A DNA stretch of 26,558 nt from Tardiphaga sp. (lineage in GTDB: Bacteria; Pseudomonadota; Alphaproteobacteria; Rhizobiales; Xanthobacteraceae). The stretch lies in contig JACMOT010000130.1 in NCBI GenBank assembly GCA_014377915.1, forward strand, positions 1 through 26,558, written 5' to 3'. Shown in pieces: positions 18,004-26,556 of the stretch (its first letter is position 1; each line of letters starts with the position of its first letter). The notes beneath the pieces are model-generated. The model was not told the origin of the DNA. It saw only the letters and a program-made list of their open reading frames with translations, and did not search any database. A program made the position numbers and the translations under genes.

Positions 18004-19353
18004 ATGTCGCACCGTTCAAGCCAGCATGCCGAATATCCGCAGCACCACGCCCATGATCACGGCCGGCCGGTGGCCCGCCGGGTCAGCCCGGTAAAGCCAC
18101 CGGTCCTCACCGCGGCGCCGAGCGACTACACCATCGGCCATGCCGGCCGTCAGGTCCGCATCGGCCCGGTGCTGTTCTGGATCGTCGTCGGCACGGTAAC
18201 CGTGATGGGCGCCTGGTCGGCCGCCACCGCGACCTATTTTGCGTTTCGTGACGACGTGCTGACCAAGCTGATCGCGCGTCAGGCCGAAATGCAATACGCT
18301 TATGAGGACCGCATCTCCGAGCTGCGCGCCAAGGTGGACCGCACCACCAGCCGGCAGATGCTGGACCAGGAACAGTTCGACCAGAAGCTCGACCAGGTGA
18401 TGCGCCGGCAGAGCACGCTGGAATCCCGCGCCACCGCGTTGAGCGGCATGCCGGACACTGCCATTACCGGCTCGATCGGCAAGCCCGCGACCCGTGAAAC
18501 CACAGCGCCGGGCCCCCTGAAACCGTCGCCGATCAGCGACACGGTCACCTTTGTCGCGCCACCCGATCGCGAAGCACGGCTGGAATCGCGCGGCCCCGCC
18601 ATGTCGGCACCGGCGCCGAAGCAATATGCGCGGAATGGCGGCGTCGACACCGTGATTGGCCGCCTGCAGTCCTCGCTCGATCAGGTCGAAAGCCGACAAC
18701 TGGCGACGCTGAGCGCGGTCGAGGAGACCATGGATTCCAAGGCGCGGCGCATGCGCGGCGCGATCACCGACCTCGGCCTCAACATGGCACAGCTGGAGGC
18801 GGCGACCCCGCGCGTCGCCATGGGCGGCCCGTATGTGCCGGTGAAGCTCTCCGCCAGCGCCGACCCGTTCGAACGACAATTATACCGCGTCTATGTCAGC
18901 CGCGCCCAGGTCGACAAGCTGAACCGCACCATGGCGCTGGTGCCCTACCGCAAGCCGGTGGTCGGCGAGGTCGAGTTCACCTCCGGCTTCGGCATCCGCA
19001 GCGATCCATTCCTCGGCCGCCCGGCGATGCATACCGGCCTCGATTTCCGCGCCGCCACCGGCGATCCGATCCGCGCCACCGCGAACGGCCGGGTCACCTC
19101 CGCCGCCTATAATGGTGGCTACGGCAAGATGGTGGAGATCGACCATGGCAACGGCCTCGCCACCCGCTATGGCCACATGTCGGAAATTCACGTCAAGGTT
19201 GGCGACAGCATCAAGATCGGCCAGGTGATCGGGCTGGTCGGCTCCACCGGTCGCTCGACCGGTTCGCATCTGCATTACGAAACCCGGATCGACGGCGAAG
19301 CGGTCGATCCGCAGAAGTTTTTGCGCGCCGGCGTCCGCCTGAGCGCGGGTTAG
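18004..19353 (+). CDS. Membrane-anchored M23 (LytM/lysostaphin-type) metallopeptidase
   Basis: A 449-residue envelope protein of the peptidoglycan peptidase family M23. After a His/Pro-rich cytosolic N-terminus there is one transmembrane segment (about 54-80, GPVLFWIVVGTVTVMGAWSA). A periplasmic coiled-coil region (about 90-145) and a linker follow. The C-terminal LytM domain (about 310-445) has zinc ligands His343 and Asp347 in HTGLD and His424 in HLH (422-424), plus His391 in RYGHMSE as catalytic histidine. All catalytic positions are intact, so it is likely an active DD-endopeptidase rather than an EnvC/NlpD-like degenerate activator. GGGAG five bases upstream of ATG 18004 supports the start. 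The carbamoyltransferase follows 72 bases later. Confidence 0.93.
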   Translation: MSHRSSQHAEYPQHHAHDHGRPVARRVSPVKPPVLTAAPSDYTIGHAGRQVRIGPVLFWIVVGTVTVMGAWSAATATYFAFRDDVLTKLIARQAEMQYAYEDRISELRAKVDRTTSRQMLDQEQFDQKLDQVMRRQSTLESRATALSGMPDTAITGSIGKPATRETTAPGPLKPSPISDTVTFVAPPDREARLESRGPAMSAPAPKQYARNGGVDTVIGRLQSSLDQVESRQLATLSAVEETMDSKARRMRGAITDLGLNMAQLEAATPRVAMGGPYVPVKLSASADPFERQLYRVYVSRAQVDKLNRTMALVPYRKPVVGEVEFTSGFGIRSDPFLGRPAMHTGLDFRAATGDPIRATANGRVTSAAYNGGYGKMVEIDHGNGLATRYGHMSEIHVKVGDSIKIGQVIGLVGSTGRSTGSHLHYETRIDGEAVDPQKFLRAGVRLSAG

Positions 19354-19360
19354 CGAGATA

Positions 19361-19380
19361 GCAGGGCATTGTTGCCCTGC
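19361..19380 (+). terminator. Hairpin between the M23 peptidase and carbamoyltransferase genes
   Basis: GCAGGGCA and TGCCCTGC form a perfect 8-bp stem with a TTGT loop, eight bases after the peptidase stop codon. No T-run follows, so it may be an attenuating or mRNA-stabilising hairpin rather than a true terminator. The next gene could still be co-transcribed. Confidence 0.4.
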
Positions 19381-19425
19381 CCCGAGTGTGATTGAAGCGA
19401 CATCGAACCCCTTCGAGGTCTCTTC

Positions 19426-21615
19426 TTGCCTTCAACCCGACGTATCGGCGCAAAATATCCCCGCCTCGGCCGCTTCTGCTTCCGGGCGACGCGGCGCGTG
19501 GCCACATGGCTGATGGCCCTGGCGGGCTTTCACGCCAACGACTCCCGTTTCACGATTCGCCGCATCGCCGCGATCCAGGCCAAGCTGGCGCGCGGCGAGA
19601 CGGTGTATCTCGCCGGGCTCGGGCTGCCGGGTACGCATAATTCCGGAGTAGCGCTCGTCGAAGTCACGCAGGCGCTCGGCCCGCGCCTGCTCGTCAACAA
19701 TGAGGAAGAACGTTTTTCCGGCGACAAGCACACCACGCGATATCCGCGTGGCGCGCTCGACGCGCTGCGCGTCACCCTGCAGGCGATGGGCCGCGATATC
19801 GTCGACATCGATGCGTGGCTAACCAGTTGGGATTATCCCGATCTGCTCGGCACGCTGGTGCGAAGCGTCGTGGAAGAGCTTCCTGATGGCCTGAAACTGC
19901 TGCGAACCAAAAACTCCGCCAGCTTCGATGCGCGCAGCTTCGAGCAGATGACGCGGATGCCAAGACTGCTGCGCAGGCAATTCGGCCTGTCCGCGCGCGT
20001 CCCACTGATCTGCATGCCGCATCACGACAACCACGCCTGGTTCTCGTTCGCAGCGTCGCCTTTTGACGATAGCCACGAACCGGTCGCCATTGCCGTGCTC
20101 GACGGCACCGGCGACCAGGGCTCGATCTCGCTTTACGTTGCCGAAAGCGGCGAGTTGCGCCGGCTGTACTGCAATGACAGCGTGTTCGACTCGCTGGGCG
20201 CGTTCTACAGCGTGATCTCCTCGACGCAGGGCGGCTGGACCTGGCTGTCGAGCGAGGGCCGCTACATGGGCGCCGCCGCCTGGGGCGACATGGATCGCGC
20301 CACCAATCCCTATTATCTCCGACTGCGCGAAGTGCTGGACTTTGGCACCGGTGGCGAGGTGCGGCTCAACCGCGCGATGGCGAACTGGTATTGCGACCCG
20401 TTCGAGCAGCCCTACAAGCAAGCGCTGGTCGACATTCTCGGCCAGCCGCTGACGCCGGATCAATTGTGGAATCCCGACGCCGTATTGCGCGTCGAGGACA
20501 TCGCGCACCGTCCCGACACAAGGGACCGCCTCGACAAGGCCGCGGCGACGCAACTGGTGTTCGAGGACGCCATGATCCACATCGTCGATCATCTGCTGCG
20601 CAGCACCGGCGCGCATCGCCTGGTACTGACCGGCGGCGTCGCCTTGAACGCGCTCGGCAATATGCGGCTGCTGCGGCATTTCGACGAGGCCTGGTTTGCG
20701 CAGGCGCAGGGGCGGCAGGCCAGATTGCACCTGTGGATGCCGCCGACGCCCGGCGATCCCGGCGTCACCATCGGCGCCGCCTGGATGTTCGCGCATCTGG
20801 CCGGCGCGCCACGGGGCAAGCCGATCACGCATGCGTTTTATTGCGGCGACGCGCCGGCCTTTTCCGATATTGTCGAGGCGCTCAAGGCCGACGACATCGC
20901 GTCACAGCCGATCGGTGATATCTCGACCCCGGCAGGACGTGACACCATTGCCGATCTGATGGCCTTCATGGTGGCGCGCAGCGGCATCATCGCCTTGTAT
21001 CAAGGCGCGGCGGAGACCGGCCCGCGCGCGCTCGGCCATCGCTCGATCCTGGCCAATCCCTGCGATCCCGCAACGCGCGAGCGCCTGAACGAACGCGTCA
21101 AATATCGCGAAGCGATACGCCCGCTGGCGCCGATGGCGACACTGGAAGCCGCACAGAACTATTTTGATCTGCTGGAGGGAGCATCGGACGCGGACTATAA
21201 CGCCTATAACTATATGGTGCTGACGGCGCTGTCGAAGCCGCATGCGCGTGACAAGATTCCGGCGGTGATTCATGCCGATGGCACCGGCCGGATCCAGATC
21301 GTCCGCGCGCAGGACGATCCGCTCACGCATGCTTATCTGAAAGCACTGGGCCGCCACATCGGCGTTGAGCTATCCGTGAATACTTCATTCAACGTCGCCG
21401 GCCCGATCGCACAAACGCCGCTTCAGGCGATGGAGACATTGCGCCGCTCCGCGGGCCTCGACGTGGTGCTGATGGTCGCGAGCGATGGCGCCGTCACCGC
21501 CGCCTGGCATGGCGGCGAACGCGACAGCAGCCGGTTCACAACGTGGTACCGCGATTGGACGCTGACCGACCGTGACGGGATGATGCCGGACCAGAGCATA
21601 ATGTATCGAGACTAA
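19426..21615 (+). CDS. Carbamoyltransferase of the NodU/CmcH/TobZ family
   Basis: An O-carbamoyltransferase of 729 residues. The family uses carbamoyl phosphate and ATP to make a carbamoyl-adenylate and transfers the carbamoyl group to a hydroxyl of a sugar, antibiotic or Nod factor. The N-terminal Kae1-like domain has the metal-binding HHDNHAW (His199, His200, His203), VLDGTGDQGSISLY and LTGGVALNALGN. The C-terminal YrdC-like domain begins around 500 and carries ETGPRALGHRSIL (530-542), RPLAPM and SVNTSFNVAGPI. GAGG seven bases before the TTG at 19426 supports this start, giving about 60 residues before the usual N-terminal strand; an ATG at 19513 lacks a ribosome-binding site. No nod or antibiotic genes are adjacent, so the acceptor is unknown, possibly an envelope polysaccharide. 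Confidence 0.9.
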   Translation: MPSTRRIGAKYPRLGRFCFRATRRVATWLMALAGFHANDSRFTIRRIAAIQAKLARGETVYLAGLGLPGTHNSGVALVEVTQALGPRLLVNNEEERFSGDKHTTRYPRGALDALRVTLQAMGRDIVDIDAWLTSWDYPDLLGTLVRSVVEELPDGLKLLRTKNSASFDARSFEQMTRMPRLLRRQFGLSARVPLICMPHHDNHAWFSFAASPFDDSHEPVAIAVLDGTGDQGSISLYVAESGELRRLYCNDSVFDSLGAFYSVISSTQGGWTWLSSEGRYMGAAAWGDMDRATNPYYLRLREVLDFGTGGEVRLNRAMANWYCDPFEQPYKQALVDILGQPLTPDQLWNPDAVLRVEDIAHRPDTRDRLDKAAATQLVFEDAMIHIVDHLLRSTGAHRLVLTGGVALNALGNMRLLRHFDEAWFAQAQGRQARLHLWMPPTPGDPGVTIGAAWMFAHLAGAPRGKPITHAFYCGDAPAFSDIVEALKADDIASQPIGDISTPAGRDTIADLMAFMVARSGIIALYQGAAETGPRALGHRSILANPCDPATRERLNERVKYREAIRPLAPMATLEAAQNYFDLLEGASDADYNAYNYMVLTALSKPHARDKIPAVIHADGTGRIQIVRAQDDPLTHAYLKALGRHIGVELSVNTSFNVAGPIAQTPLQAMETLRRSAGLDVVLMVASDGAVTAAWHGGERDSSRFTTWYRDWTLTDRDGMMPDQSIMYRD

Positions 21616-21632
21616 ATTGACGTCGTAGCCTT

Positions 21633-21726
21633 CGTCCTTGCGAGGAGCGAAGCGACGCGGCAATCCAGAAGCAGCAAGCGACGAAAGAACTGGATTGCTT
21701 CGTCGCAAGTGCTCCTGGGAATGACA
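21633..21726. repeat. Dispersed palindromic (REP-like) intergenic element
   Basis: The left arm (21633-21668) and right arm (21690-21726) are imperfect inverted repeats. Both contain AGGAGC, CGACG and GCAATCCAG in matching order when one is reverse-complemented. The unit is of the type scattered in many copies between genes of Bradyrhizobium-like and other alphaproteobacteria. It lies between two convergent genes (carbamoyltransferase and chemoreceptor) and may serve as a bidirectional terminator or RNA-stabilising hairpin. Only one copy is in this window, so copy number is from general knowledge. Confidence 0.75.
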
Positions 21727-21764
21727 GGGGTATGCGTTGCAAACTAGCTCGAAATCATCCCGCG

Positions 21765-23840
21765 CTACGCGGCCCGCACCCCGGTGATGAAGCGGTTGAC
21801 TTCGTCCAGGATGCTCTCCGACTGCCGCGAGACCTGACCGGCGGCATCGAGAACATGGGAAGCTGCCGCGCCGGTTTCGCTAGCGGCATGGCTGACGCCG
21901 GCGATGTTGCGGGTCACCTGTTCGGTGCTGGCCGCGGTTTGCTGCACATTGCGGGCGATCTCCGCGGTCGCCGCCCCCTGCTGCTCCACCGCCGCGCCGA
22001 TCGCCGCGGCAATGCCGTTGACCTCGTCGATGGTCGAGCCGATGCCGCGAATGGCTTCCACGGCCTCCTGCGTGGCGCTCTGGATCTGCTTGACCTGGTT
22101 GCCGATATCATCGGTCGCGGTGGCAGTCTGCTGCGCCAGCGCCTTGACCTCGGTCGCGACCACGGCGAAGCCGCGCCCGGACTCGCCCGCCCGCGCCGCC
22201 TCGATCGTCGCATTGAGCGCGAGCAGATTGGTCTGGCTGGCGATGTTGGAAATCAGGCCGACGACATCACCGATCTTCTGGGCAGCGTCAGCCAGCGCGC
22301 GCACAATCCCGTCGGTCCGGCGGGCGTCCTCGACTGCCTTGTGCGTGATCTCAGTCGAATGGGCAACCTGCCGCGCGATTTCGGCGATCGATGACGACAA
22401 TTCCTCGGCGGCCGTGGCCACCGTCTGCACGCCCACGCCGGCCTGCCGCGCGGCCGATGCGACGGTCGCCGCCTGCTGGTTGGTGCGCCCGGCGGTGGAA
22501 GACATCGACTCCGCCGTGCCTTCCAGTTCGACCGAGGATTTGACGAGCAGGCCGACCAGTTGTTCGGCCTTGGATTCAAAGCCTTTGACAAGGCCTTCGA
22601 GCCGCTGGCCGCGCTCCACTTGCGCGTTCTGGTCGCCGGCCTGTTCGAGGACGAGGCGTTCGGCATTGAGGGCGCCGAGCCGGAGATCCTCCAGCGTCGT
22701 GGCCATCGCGCCGAACTCGTCGGCGCGGATCATTGCCGGGACTTCGGTCTGGAAGTCGCGCCGGGCCAGCCGTGCGATCGACAGTGTCAGCGAACGTACC
22801 GGCGCAATGACGCGCTTCCGGATCATCCACAGACCCAGCACCGAGCCGGCGACGCCGATCATCAGCACCGAGCCAATCAGAAGGAGATAACCAAGCGCGG
22901 CGGAATGGCGCTGCTCGGCGCGTTGCGCCATGCCCACCAATGCGGCCTCCGCGACCTTGACGACCTGTTCGATCGGCGTGTTGCAGATCTCGGTCCAGCC
23001 GGCCGCGTTCGGCGCTTCGGGAGTTCCTGACTTGGCATAGGCGGCATCCCGCGCGGCATAGGCGTCATTGTAGATTTGCCGCGCGCTCGCCGCGGCGTCT
23101 ATCAGCGCGCGTGGCGCACCGGCGCGTGACAGCAGATCATCGAGCATCAGAAGCGACCGGCCGCTCTCGCCGCGCAGTCGGGCGATCTGCAGGCGCGCCT
23201 TGGCGTCGACGACGGCACCGCTATTGAACAGCGGCCGGTTGACCGAACACTCGGTGCCGAAACTGTCGCGGGCTGACCAGGAATATTGCCGCGCCAGCAC
23301 ATATTCACCGATCACCGGATCGGCCAGCCTGGCCTCGCCGGCGATCGAGCGGGAAACGTCCGACAGGTTAGCGGCCACGGCACCGACGGCCTCGTACCAG
23401 GGCTGGCTATCCTTGACCTCGCGCGCCGCTTTGGGCTTCGCAGCCAGTGCGAACACACCGTCCTCCAGCGCCCGGGCCTTGGCCACGCTCTGCCGCACCT
23501 TGGCCATCAAGGCCATGACATTGTCGGCCAGAGCGGAGTCCACGACGCTATCGACGACTTTCAACTGGACATCGTTCCGGGCGATCAGCCGCTTGATCTC
23601 CGGTAGCGGTTGTTCGGCCGAGGCAAGGACTGTCTGAGTAGCAGCACGTCCCACGCGCAGCATTTGCGTCGTCCGGAAGATCGCCGCGTCGGCATTGGCA
23701 AGTGTGCCGGCGCGCCGCGCATTATCCAGTTCCGACCACGCCTGCGAAAACTGCACGATCAGCGAGGCGGCAAAGGCGACGGCAATGATAACGAATGCAC
23801 CGGTCAGCAAAGCGCCGGCCGTCAAAACGCGCGACTTCAT
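21765..23840 (-). CDS. Methyl-accepting chemotaxis protein with large helical periplasmic sensor
   Basis: A 691-residue chemoreceptor. TM1 is near 8-30. A roughly 285-residue periplasmic region of predicted helices follows, containing a conserved-looking patch [20 protein letters not shown] with one cysteine of a probable pair; the other is in [10 protein letters not shown]2 is about 316-340, then HAMP (about 340-395) and a signalling coiled coil with the tip [20 protein letters not shown] near residue 530-550. It ends GVRAA with no CheR pentapeptide, as in the first receptor. The sensor is not a Cache domain and resembles the helical NIT/4HB class; I cannot name the ligand. AGGT eight bases before the ATG at 23840 supports the start over a GTG at 23846. 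Convergent with the carbamoyltransferase. Confidence 0.93.
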   Translation of the reverse strand: MKSRVLTAGALLTGAFVIIAVAFAASLIVQFSQAWSELDNARRAGTLANADAAIFRTTQMLRVGRAATQTVLASAEQPLPEIKRLIARNDVQLKVVDSVVDSALADNVMALMAKVRQSVAKARALEDGVFALAAKPKAAREVKDSQPWYEAVGAVAANLSDVSRSIAGEARLADPVIGEYVLARQYSWSARDSFGTECSVNRPLFNSGAVVDAKARLQIARLRGESGRSLLMLDDLLSRAGAPRALIDAAASARQIYNDAYAARDAAYAKSGTPEAPNAAGWTEICNTPIEQVVKVAEAALVGMAQRAEQRHSAALGYLLLIGSVLMIGVAGSVLGLWMIRKRVIAPVRSLTLSIARLARRDFQTEVPAMIRADEFGAMATTLEDLRLGALNAERLVLEQAGDQNAQVERGQRLEGLVKGFESKAEQLVGLLVKSSVELEGTAESMSSTAGRTNQQAATVASAARQAGVGVQTVATAAEELSSSIAEIARQVAHSTEITHKAVEDARRTDGIVRALADAAQKIGDVVGLISNIASQTNLLALNATIEAARAGESGRGFAVVATEVKALAQQTATATDDIGNQVKQIQSATQEAVEAIRGIGSTIDEVNGIAAAIGAAVEQQGAATAEIARNVQQTAASTEQVTRNIAGVSHAASETGAAASHVLDAAGQVSRQSESILDEVNRFITGVRAA

Positions 23841-23853
23841 TATCACTGACCTA

Positions 23854-23894
23854 TTACTTGCGATCCAATCGTCGCAAAGTAATTGGATACCAAT
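23854..23894 (-). promoter_or_regulatory. Structured leader/operator region of the second chemoreceptor gene
   Basis: Just upstream of the start codon, TTACTTGCGA (23854-23863) pairs with TCGCAAAGTAA (23872-23882) apart from one bulged base. Adjoining it is ATTGGATACCAAT (23882-23894), 5-bp arms around ATA. The hairpin ends 13 bases before the ATG, so it overlaps or abuts the ribosome-binding site AGGT and could control translation or bind a regulator. No known regulator motif recognised. Confidence 0.35.
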
Positions 23895-23975
23895 AATGAA
23901 GTCATAATGTCACAGCCGCCGGCACGACAGCGTTAGTGCTTTGCTGTCATGCCGGATCCGTCCGCAAACCGACTG

Positions 23976-24368
23976 TCAGGGCTTCTTGAGGCAGAGCCCG
24001 ACCGTCGGAGAGGTCGCGCACTTCATGCCGTCCGGGACGCCCCCGCTCGGGCAGAACAGTGATACCAGCGTCTCGTTGGCCTCGCAGCTGACCGATCCAT
24101 CCGCCTGAACCGCGCGCAACGTGACCGGCGCGGCCTCGCCCTTGTCGCCCTTTTCACCGGGGGTGCCGGGGGCTCCCTGCGGACCTTGCGGCCCCTGGGC
24201 GCCGGCCTGGCCCTGCACGCCCGGTATGCCCTGCACGCCTTGCGCGCCCTGCGGCCCTGCCGGCCCCTGCGCGCCGACGTCGCCCTTCGGACCCGCCGGG
24301 CCGGGATCGCGACCGCAACCGGCCAGCATCAACGCAACACCGATCGCCAGGATAGGAATGACTTTCAT
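23976..24368 (-). CDS. Collagen-like lipoprotein
   Basis: A 130-residue protein. Residues 1-18 are a lipoprotein signal peptide ending in the lipobox LAGC (15-18), so Cys18 would be acylated and the protein anchored in the inner or outer membrane. Residues 23-79 are 19 uninterrupted Gly-X-Y triplets rich in Pro, Gln and Ala, closing with GEKGDKGEA, charged triplets that favour a collagen triple helix. Residues 82-130 form a small C-terminal domain with four cysteines (95, 106, 117, 126), probably two disulfides, which could act as the trimer-nucleating unit. GGGGG precedes the ATG at 24368; the frame extends upstream but gives no lipobox-compatible N-terminus. Function unknown; bacterial collagen-like proteins often serve in adhesion or surface structure. 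Confidence 0.88.
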   Translation of the reverse strand: MKVIPILAIGVALMLAGCGRDPGPAGPKGDVGAQGPAGPQGAQGVQGIPGVQGQAGAQGPQGPQGAPGTPGEKGDKGEAAPVTLRAVQADGSVSCEANETLVSLFCPSGGVPDGMKCATSPTVGLCLKKP

Positions 24369-24426
24369 AACGCCCCCAGTTGATTGATTTTCAACGCCGC
24401 GATGCACGGCGCCACACCAAGCCGGC

Positions 24427-24442
24427 GAACCCGATCGGGTTC
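24427..24442. promoter_or_regulatory. Perfect 16-bp palindrome upstream of the collagen-like gene
   Basis: GAACCCGATCGGGTTC reads identically on both strands. It sits 58 bases before the collagen-like gene's start codon and about 90 bases downstream of the dehydrogenase stop. It could be an operator for a dimeric regulator or an RNA hairpin with a GATC loop. No T-run follows. Confidence 0.35.
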
Positions 24443-24532
24443 CAGCGCTCACATCATACCGGCGGCGGGGCTGAAGAAAAGATGCCGTCTCAAGGTTCGC
24501 TAGCCCATGACGCCGCAGACGCGAAGCGCCCG

Positions 24533-25420
24533 TCAGCCGGCATTGCCGGTCCTGGCGCGCGATACAAGCTCGATCATCTTCGCTTCGTCATCATCGGGCG
24601 CATAGGCTTTGGCGTTGTCATAGGCCTGCACGACGGCACGACCGACCAGTGGCGAAGCCCGCAACAGGGTCTCGGCCAATCTCACGGCGTAGGCCGCATC
24701 CTTGTGCCGCAGCGCGGCTGTAAAGGTCGCGCCGGCGAAATTGCGTTCCACCATGCGGCGGGAATGCCGGATCACGCCGGGGCTGGCGGTGACGCCGGTT
24801 TCGATCGACTCCAGCACCAGTTTCATGTCGAGCCCGGCCTGCTCGGCGATGGCGAGGCCCTCGGCCAGCCCGGCGATCTGGATCGCCCCCATCAGATTGT
24901 TGACCAGCTTGTAGACCGTGCCCGAGCCGATTGGCCCGAAGTGCCGGATCGTGGAGCCGATCGGCGCAAGGTACGGCTGGGCGCGCCGCAGATCCGCAGC
25001 GTCGGCGCCGACCAGCAGCGTCAGGCTGCCGCTCGCGGCGGCTTCCGGCAGGCCGGTGACCGGGCAATCGAGATAGGCGAGACCACGCCCCGTGAGTTCG
25101 CGACCTAGGTCGAGGGCGTGCTGGTGCGAAACGGTGGAGCATTCGATCGCCAGCGCGCCGGCCCTGGCCGTGCTCGCCGCACCCTGCTCGCCGAGCCATA
25201 CCGCGTGCGAGGCCGCATCGTCGGCGACCATGGTGACGATCGCGTCGGCGCCGGCCGCCGCGTCCGCCGGTGACGACGCCAGCCGCGCGCCGCGCGCGAT
25301 CAGTTCATCAGCCTTGGCGCGGTTACGATTCCACAGCGCGACCGAAAAGCCGGCGTCGAGATAGCGCCCGGCCATGCCATGGCCCATGCGGCCCAGACCG
25401 ATGAATGCGACATGGGCCAT
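24533..25420 (-). CDS. 3-hydroxyisobutyrate-dehydrogenase-family NAD(P)-dependent oxidoreductase
   Basis: A 295-residue beta-hydroxyacid dehydrogenase. The N-terminal Rossmann fold opens with [19 protein letters not shown] (glycine-rich dinucleotide motif, residues 6-24). The substrate loop is [16 protein letters not shown]. The catalytic lysine is Lys171 in [10 protein letters not shown], the expected family position. Members oxidise 3-hydroxyisobutyrate, or reduce tartronate or succinate semialdehyde; the exact substrate is undecided, since no valine-degradation or glyoxylate genes are adjacent. The ATG at 25420 places the Rossmann motif at the N-terminus, although the frame is open to 25510 inside prfB. 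It begins four bases after the prfB stop with no clear SD of its own, suggesting translational coupling. Confidence 0.92.
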   Translation of the reverse strand: MAHVAFIGLGRMGHGMAGRYLDAGFSVALWNRNRAKADELIARGARLASSPADAAAGADAIVTMVADDAASHAVWLGEQGAASTARAGALAIECSTVSHQHALDLGRELTGRGLAYLDCPVTGLPEAAASGSLTLLVGADAADLRRAQPYLAPIGSTIRHFGPIGSGTVYKLVNNLMGAIQIAGLAEGLAIAEQAGLDMKLVLESIETGVTASPGVIRHSRRMVERNFAGATFTAALRHKDAAYAVRLAETLLRASPLVGRAVVQAYDNAKAYAPDDDEAKMIELVSRARTGNAG

Positions 25421-25424
25421 CGGA

Positions 25425-26556
25425 TCAGTCGACGTCGTCGATGGCGCCTGGCGAGGTGCCGAAGGCGCGCTGAGCCAGCGTCGCCGCCATGAAATCATCG
25501 AGGTCGCCATCGAGCACGCCGGAGGTGTCGGATGTCTGCACGCCGGTGCGCAGATCCTTCACCATCTGATAGGGCTGCAGCACGTAAGAACGGATCTGGT
25601 GGCCCCAGCCGATATCGGTCTTGGCGGCCTGGTCGGCCGCGGCCTTCTCTTCCCGCTTCTTCAGCTCGATCTCGTACAGACGGGCGCGCAACATGTCCCA
25701 GGCCTGCGCCTTGTTCTTGTGCTGCGAACGGCCGGCCTGACAGACCACCGCGACGCCGCTTGGAACATGCGTCAGCCGCACCGCGGATTCGGTCTTGTTG
25801 ACGTGCTGGCCGCCGGCGCCGCCGGATCGCATCGTATCGACGCGGACGTCGGATTCGTTGATGTCGATCTTGATCGAATTGTCGACCACCGGAAACACGG
25901 CCACCGAGGAGAACGAGGTGTGTCGCCGCGCATTGGAATCATAGGGCGAGATGCGCACCAGCCGGTGCACGCCGCCTTCGGTCTTCAGATAGCCATAGGC
26001 ATTGTGGCCGGAAATCTGGATGGTCGCGGATTTAATGCCGGCTTCCTCACCCTGCGTCTCTTCCATGTACTCGACCTTGAAGCCGTGCTTCTCCGCCCAG
26101 CGCGTATACATGCGCAGCAGCATCGAGGCCCAGTCCTGGCTCTCGGTACCGCCGGCGCCGGCATGGACTTCCAGATAGGAATCGAAGCGATCGGCCTCGC
26201 CGGCCAGCAGCGCTTCCAGCTCGCGGCGCGCCACTTCCTTCTTCAGGCCTTTCAGCGCGGTTTCAGCCTCGACCACGACGCCGTCATCGTTCTCGGCTTC
26301 GCCGAGCGCGATCATCTCGATATTGTCGTCGAGCTCGCGCATGATTCGACCAATGCCGCCGAGCGAATCCTCCAGCGAGGTCCGCTCCTGCATCAGTTTC
26401 TGGGCCTTCTGGGGATCGTTCCAGAGGTTGGGGTCTTCAGCGAGCGTGTTCAGCTCTGCGAGGCGTGCCGTGGATGCATCGACGTCAAAGATGCCTCCTC
26501 AGCAGCCCGACTGACTGCTTGATCTCTTCAACGAGGCGTTCGAATTCTGGGCGCAT
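25425..26556 (-). CDS. prfB: Peptide chain release factor 2, expressed by programmed +1 frameshift
   Basis: RF2 recognises UGA and UAA stop codons and triggers peptide release on the ribosome. The gene is read as 26556-26488 (23 codons, [23 protein letters not shown]), then shifts +1 past one T at the in-frame TGA and continues 26486-25425. The total is 376 residues (E. coli 365). In the main part, [15 protein letters not shown] carries the universal GGQ for ester hydrolysis. [15 protein letters not shown] is the stop-codon recognition loop, with SPY where E. coli has SPF. The C-terminus [16 protein letters not shown] is typical. The TGA is not a mutation: the frameshift signal is intact and autoregulatory, since low RF2 lets the shift occur. 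The start lies two bases from the window end, so its upstream ribosome-binding site is not visible. Confidence 0.95.
26484..26499 (-). promoter_or_regulatory. prfB programmed +1 frameshift signal
   Basis: On the minus strand the sequence is AGGAGG (26499-26494), CAT, CTT (26490-26488), TGA (26487-26485), C. This matches the known prfB signal: an internal Shine-Dalgarno three bases before a slippery CTT codon, then a UGA followed by C. Slipping one base converts the stop into GAC (26486-26484), restoring the frame [12 protein letters not shown] of RF2. Confidence 0.96.

Noticed and set aside
24121..24387. Pro/Gly/Cys-rich plus-strand frame opposite the collagen-like gene
   Set aside because: A mirror of the Gly-X-Y repeat on the other strand; the minus-strand frame has a lipobox and ribosome-binding site, this one has neither.
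26485..26487. In-frame TGA in prfB as a sign of a pseudogene
   Set aside because: It is the conserved programmed frameshift stop, with the slippery CTT and internal Shine-Dalgarno intact.
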